The translations under genes and the position numbers were made by a program. A DNA stretch of 16,800 nt, from positions 1 through 16,800 of the forward strand of contig JAGVEP010000446.1 of NCBI GenBank assembly GCA_020058145.1, read 5' to 3'. The notes under the pieces were generated by a model. That model was not told the origin of the DNA and did no database searches. It saw only the letters and a program-made list of their open reading frames with translations. How positions within the stretch are numbered: the stretch's first letter is position 1; each line of letters begins with the position of its first letter. This stretch comes from Phycisphaerae bacterium. GTDB lineage: Bacteria; Planctomycetota; Phycisphaerae; UBA1845; Fen-1342. Of this stretch, positions 12,726-16,800 are shown in pieces.

Positions 12726-15074
12726 CTACCCTGCCAACAGCGCCACAAACGGGTTGATGTCGTCGAAGTCGACGAGGGTGTCGCCGTTGATGTCGCCCAA
12801 CTCCGCCGCACAATTGGGATACTGCGTTGCGTAGCCGGCCGGATCGCTGATCGCGAAGACGAACGGGTTAATGTCGTCAAAATCGACCAGGCCGTCGCAG
12901 TTCAGGTCGCCGAGCAGAATCCGTGTCACGCCGGTGACGACGAGGGCGTAGTCCGCATCGGTGACGCCGACGGTCTCGGGGTGACCGTCCTGCACGATTT
13001 CGCTGCCGCTGACCTGCACCTTCCACAGGCCCGTGGCGGGACTGGCCAGGAACACGTTCTCGACGGTGTTCTTGGTGTCGGCTGACCCGCCAGAAGTGGT
13101 CCAGCGTGCCGTCGACAGGCCGCGGTTACCCCAGTAGATCGTTCCGTCGGGCGTGATGACCTTCAGCGACAGATCGTTCACGCGGTGTTGCGACTGCACG
13201 CTCGGATTGCCGTGGGGATCCGTGTAAACCAGCGTCGCCTTTAGCGCGGCCTCCCCCGCCGCTACCTGGGCAAAGTACGTCCGCGTCTGGAGCGGCGTGA
13301 GCAGGTCCGTCTCGTCGATGACAAACGAGTGGAGACTCTGGATGTCGAGGTTCTGGAGATTGGCCATGCCCCAGCCCTGCCGCACGCGCGTCAGGTCCGT
13401 GTACCCGGTCTCGCCGGCCAACGGATACTGGTAGGCCGAGTTGATCATCAAAGCCTTGGCGGTCGCCATGTGGCAGCGGTCGGAGAAGACGGATTCGCCG
13501 CCGCCGTGCCCGGCCCACACCCCGGCGTGCCACATCTGGAACAGCAGGCCGAAGGCGCCGGCGGTCATCGGCGTGGCGCCGCTCGTGCCGCCGAAACTGC
13601 TCGTATAGGCGGTATTGCTGCTGTCAGTGGGACAGAGAATCGCGTCGTAAAACGCGGTGAGGTCGGGTTTGATACGCGTGTCCGAAGCGGGGCCCGTGCT
13701 CGCACCGCTGTTCCACCGGTCGTCGCCGCGGTTGGTGTTGTCGTAGTGGTAGAAGCCGCCGACGGACACGATGTTCTTGGCCCAGGCCTGCGGACGCGAC
13801 GACGAGTTACCGTTGTTGCTTTGTGATTGGCAGGACAAGAGGTCGTGCAAGAACAGGTAGTCGTCAACCTCCGATGAGATCGACGTGTAGCTTGTGGTCA
13901 GGGTACTGCCCACACTGGAGGTCTGGAACACCGCCCGGTAGGCCCCATTCGGGTCAACCAGTTCCGCAGTGTGTTGGTGGCGGGTCTTGCTGCCACCAAA
14001 CTGCGTCACCTGCGCGTAGTAGGCAAAAATGCCCTGCTCGCGGTTGGGCAGCATGCCTTTGCCCAGGGCGTTGCCAGATCCGTTGCCGAAGACCTCGCCA
14101 TAGGTGCTGGTTCCGTGGTTGGTATCGGAGCTGTTAACCGTGTGCAGCAGGACGTTTGGGCTGAGGAAAGCGAGGTGGGTGGCGCGCACGCCGGTGTCGA
14201 ACACCTCGCCGCGCACGCCCTCGCCGCCCAGTCCGAGCGTGGTCTGGACGAAATCCGCGTCCAGCCCGGCCGAGCTGCGGGCGATATTCATGTCCAACTC
14301 GCCGGGGCCGCCCCACGGATCGACGAAGTTGACTTCATCGGCATGCACGAGTTCCGCCAGCGCCGGCAGCGAGAGCGTCGCTTCCATGCGAAATCCATCG
14401 GGCGTGATGAAATGAACGTCGCCGCCCAAGGCCCGAATCCGGTTGGCCAGCACCTGCTGCTGCGCCGGGCCACGCTGATGTACGAGGATCGAGTAGCGCT
14501 GCGGCTCGAAGTTCGGCGCGTCGCTCGTCAACTCGGCCAGAATCTGCGGATCGACGCGGTAGGCCGGATGGTAGGAGCCGATCCAGCGCACAAACGGCAA
14601 GGCCGCCACCTGGTCGCGTACCTCCGGCGACATGGTAATAACGTGGCCGTTGTTGGGCATGAACGGCCCGATCTCGCCGCCGAGCGCTGCGATCTGGGTG
14701 CGATAGTCGTCGAGCGGCTGCGTGTAGAACTGGACGATGTAGACGTTTGCGCCTCTATCGGCGGCCAGGTTCGCCGGCACGGCCGGCACGCCGTCCGCCG
14801 GATCGAACTCCTGGTACGCAACCAGGATCCGATAGGAAGTAGCCTGCGGTGGCGAGAAATTCACGCCGTCGAAAGCCACCGCGTAGTGCGGGGTCGCGAC
14901 GCCGGCACGATCCACCTCGTCCCAGAGCGCGATTCTTAGGCTGGAGTTGGGGACGACCAGCGTCCGGGCACTCCCCAGGCCGTCGGCACGCGCCGGCGGC
15001 AGCATGGCGGCCAGAATCGCGGCGAGGCCGCAAATGTACGACATTGCCCAAAGGCGAACCAAACGGTTCATCAT
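12726..15074 (-). CDS. Secreted subtilisin-like S8 protease with dockerin-like C-terminus
   Basis: Exported serine endopeptidase. Starting at 15074 it has 782 aa, with a signal peptide (hydrophobic 8-23, cleavage near ARA-DG). Two similar prodomain-like segments follow (109-174 and 192-256), each with a YIVQF/YSILV strand, a helix and an ALGGE/ALGGD turn, as in inhibitor I9 folds. The catalytic triad is complete: D293 (FDTGV), H320 (NHGTS) and S498 (GTSGATPMTAG). A beta-sandwich region about 590-720 follows (KATLVYTDP, GLWKVQVSG). Residues 722-782 hold two Ca-binding DxNxDGxxDFDD-type repeats resembling dockerin, a hallmark of planctomycete exported proteins. The start is chosen for AGGAAGAG at 15086-15079 and the signal peptide; an upstream in-frame start at 15140 would bury it. 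The substrate is unknown. It lies 148 nt downstream of proS on the same strand. Confidence 0.93.
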   Translation of the reverse strand: MMNRLVRLWAMSYICGLAAILAAMLPPARADGLGSARTLVVPNSSLRIALWDEVDRAGVATPHYAVAFDGVNFSPPQATSYRILVAYQEFDPADGVPAVPANLAADRGANVYIVQFYTQPLDDYRTQIAALGGEIGPFMPNNGHVITMSPEVRDQVAALPFVRWIGSYHPAYRVDPQILAELTSDAPNFEPQRYSILVHQRGPAQQQVLANRIRALGGDVHFITPDGFRMEATLSLPALAELVHADEVNFVDPWGGPGELDMNIARSSAGLDADFVQTTLGLGGEGVRGEVFDTGVRATHLAFLSPNVLLHTVNSSDTNHGTSTYGEVFGNGSGNALGKGMLPNREQGIFAYYAQVTQFGGSKTRHQHTAELVDPNGAYRAVFQTSSVGSTLTTSYTSISSEVDDYLFLHDLLSCQSQSNNGNSSSRPQAWAKNIVSVGGFYHYDNTNRGDDRWNSGASTGPASDTRIKPDLTAFYDAILCPTDSSNTAYTSSFGGTSGATPMTAGAFGLLFQMWHAGVWAGHGGGESVFSDRCHMATAKALMINSAYQYPLAGETGYTDLTRVRQGWGMANLQNLDIQSLHSFVIDETDLLTPLQTRTYFAQVAAGEAALKATLVYTDPHGNPSVQSQHRVNDLSLKVITPDGTIYWGNRGLSTARWTTSGGSADTKNTVENVFLASPATGLWKVQVSGSEIVQDGHPETVGVTDADYALVVTGVTRILLGDLNCDGLVDFDDINPFVFAISDPAGYATQYPNCAAELGDINGDTLVDFDDINPFVALLAG

Positions 15075-15078
15075 GGTG

Positions 15079-15086
15079 CTCTTCCT
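15079..15086 (-). promoter_or_regulatory. Shine-Dalgarno AGGAAGAG deciding the protease start
   Basis: On the minus strand AGGAAGAG ends 4 nt before the ATG at 15074; a second ATG follows immediately at 15071. Both leave an intact signal peptide, unlike the longer frame from 15140. Confidence 0.6.
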
Positions 15087-15222
15087 TATGTGCGCACGAG
15101 CAAGACTTGGTATAGGTCGGCTAACGAGCCCAATGGCCAACAGCCATCAGGACCGAGCCTGACGACGTGCCTCGCCTGAATAGTATGCAAGCAAGGCAAT
15201 GGGTCAAGGTTGGATGCCAGCG

Positions 15223-16800
15223 CTATTTCGGCGTCAGTGCGGCCATTTCCTCACGCACACGCCCGATAACCCACCGGACTGCGTCTGCGAGAGACATGGT
15301 TTGCTTGCCTTCCACGCCGCGCTGCGAGACCTCAACGCCGCCAGCCGCGAGACTCTTCTTTCCCACCACGACCCTCAGCGGGACGCCGACGAGGTCCGCA
15401 TCTTTGAATTTGAACCCGGCGCGCTCGTCGCGATCGTCGAAAAGCACGTCCACGCCCACTGCGGCGAGCTGATCGTGGATTTCACCGGCGACGCGCATAA
15501 CCTCCGTGTCGCGCGGATCGAGGCCGATAACCTGGGCCTCGAACGGCGCGATCGACATCGGCCAGATGATACCGTCGTCGTCGTGATGGGCCTCGATGGC
15601 CGCCGCCATGATGCGGTTCAGCCCGATGCCGTAGCAACCCATGATGCAGGGTTGCGCCGAACCGTTTTGATCGAGGTACGTCGCGCCCATCGAGTGGCTG
15701 TACTTCGTGCCGAGTTTGAACACGTGCCCGATTTCGATCGCCGTCCGTAGACGCAGCGGGCTCGGGTTGGCCGTGGGCGCCAGGTCGCCGTCGACGACGG
15801 TGCGGATGTCGGCCAGGATGACCTTGTCGCCGCTGAGCGGAAAATCGCGGCCCGGGTTGATTCCGGTGACGTGATAATCGGTCTTGTTCGCCCCCGTGGC
15901 CGCGTTGCGCAGCACCGCCGCTTCGCGGTCCACAATCAGCTTGTCGATGCGGTCGATGAGTCCCTGCGGACCCGCAAAGCCGACCTTGGCCCCGGTCACC
16001 GCCGCGATCGTCTCCGGATCGGCCAACTCCAGCGGCGTCCCGGCCACTTTGTTCAGCTTGGTTTCGCTGATTTCGTGATCGCCGCGCACGAGCGCCACAA
16101 CGCGTATGCGTCGTTCAGCGCCCTCCGTGCCTTGGTACACCAGCGTCTTGAGCATGTCCTGTGGCCGCGTACCGAGCATCCGGCACACGTCCTCGACGCG
16201 CCCCGCGCCCGGGGTGTGTACCTCTTGGATTGGCTGAAGCGCTACGTCCGCGGGCGCCGCCGGCGGGGCGGCCTGCGCACGCTCCAGATTCGCCGCGTAG
16301 TCCCCGCGTTCGCTGATGGCGACCGCATCCTCGCCGGCCTCGGTCAGCACCATGAATTCGTGCGACACGTCGCCGCCCATTGCGCCGGTGTCCGCCTCCA
16401 CGGCCAGGTACGGCAGGCCGCAACGGCCGAAGATGCGGCAATACGCGGCGTACAGGTTCTCGTATTCGCGGTCGAGCGACTCCTTGGAATCGTGAAAGGA
16501 GTACGCGTCCTTCATCAGAAACTCGCGCGTCCGCAGGATGCCACTCTTCGGCCGCGCCTCGCCACGGAACTTGGTTTGGATTTGGTACAGCGTAATGGGG
16601 AGCTGCTTGTAGCTTTTCAGATACGCCCGCGCGAGCTCGGTGATGACCTCCTCGTGCGTCGGCCCGAGGACCAGGCCGCTGCGCCAGTCGCCCGGCGGTC
16701 CGGCGAGTCGCAGCAGCGTGTCCCCCATCGTCCGGTCACGCCCGGTTTCCTGCCACAACTCGAGCGGCGTGAGCCCGGGCATGTGCAGCTCGAGCGCGCC
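15223..16800 (-). CDS. proS: Prolyl-tRNA synthetase (5' partial)
   Basis: Class II synthetase charging tRNA-Pro in the cytoplasm. About 525 residues are visible and the frame runs off the right edge, so by comparison with the family roughly the first 80 residues are missing. Landmarks in order: TPLELWQETGR, the GPTHEE loop, motif 2 (TKFRGEARPKSGILRTREF followed by MKDAYSFH), an inserted YbaK-like editing domain of about 190 residues (GRVEDVCRML through LADIRTVVDG, with KTLVY near its start), motif 3 (GCYGIGLNR), and the C-terminal anticodon-binding domain with RDERAGFKFKDADL and GVPLRVVVGKK. The inserted editing domain marks it as the bacterial type, which clears mischarged alanine. The protease gene follows on the same strand after 148 nt. 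Confidence 0.96.
   Translation of the reverse strand, partial: GALELHMPGLTPLELWQETGRDRTMGDTLLRLAGPPGDWRSGLVLGPTHEEVITELARAYLKSYKQLPITLYQIQTKFRGEARPKSGILRTREFLMKDAYSFHDSKESLDREYENLYAAYCRIFGRCGLPYLAVEADTGAMGGDVSHEFMVLTEAGEDAVAISERGDYAANLERAQAAPPAAPADVALQPIQEVHTPGAGRVEDVCRMLGTRPQDMLKTLVYQGTEGAERRIRVVALVRGDHEISETKLNKVAGTPLELADPETIAAVTGAKVGFAGPQGLIDRIDKLIVDREAAVLRNAATGANKTDYHVTGINPGRDFPLSGDKVILADIRTVVDGDLAPTANPSPLRLRTAIEIGHVFKLGTKYSHSMGATYLDQNGSAQPCIMGCYGIGLNRIMAAAIEAHHDDDGIIWPMSIAPFEAQVIGLDPRDTEVMRVAGEIHDQLAAVGVDVLFDDRDERAGFKFKDADLVGVPLRVVVGKKSLAAGGVEVSQRGVEGKQTMSLADAVRWVIGRVREEMAALTPK

Noticed and set aside
15075..15140. Upstream extension of the protease frame to 15140
   Set aside because: It would bury the signal peptide 22 residues inside and lacks a ribosome site as good as the one before 15074.

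Overview
The window is high-GC bacterial DNA that most likely comes from a planctomycete, probably of the Phycisphaerae type. The main signs are a secreted subtilisin-like protease ending in a dockerin-like pair of Ca-binding repeats (D-x-N-x-DG-x-x-DF-DD), a secreted protein built of Cys-rich CC-x5-C-x7-C repeats of a style common in planctomycetes, and roomy intergenic gaps carrying palindromic repeats. This placement is inference from protein style, not from a marker gene.

Layout. A plus-strand block (1-7095) holds the 3' part of a CHASE2-type membrane adenylate cyclase, then pgi and a mannose-1-phosphate guanylyltransferase 9 nt apart. A gene-free, partly lower-GC gap (4623-5460) follows and ends in a 121-bp inverted-repeat element. 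After it come a DPM1-like family 2 glycosyltransferase and an ABC-3 family metal permease, 15 nt apart. A minus-strand block (7236-10749) holds an eight-unit Cys/His/Pro repeat protein and a secreted DUF2330-like protein, with a 973-bp gene-free gap rich in small repeats between them. hisS then runs on the plus strand (TTG start proposed at 11279) and converges, with only 10 nt between stop codons, on a minus-strand S8 protease. proS lies upstream of the protease and is cut by the right edge of the window.

How the genes fit together. pgi, the guanylyltransferase and the DPM1-like transferase suggest a route from fructose-6-phosphate to GDP-mannose to a lipid-linked or transferred mannose. The phosphomannose isomerase and phosphomannomutase steps are not in the window. 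Three proteins have signal peptides (Cys-rich repeat protein, DUF2330-like protein, protease), so much of the window concerns the cell surface. hisS and proS are housekeeping genes.

Most interesting points: the Cys-rich protein, in which each disulfide-type module carries an HGHPMG segment and is joined to the next by polyproline; two direct copies of a 46-bp hairpin repeat bracketing the DUF2330-like gene; a mosaic of short repeats at 8896-9079; and the inverted-repeat element just upstream of the glycosyltransferase. No tRNA, rRNA, CRISPR array, transposase or phage gene was seen.
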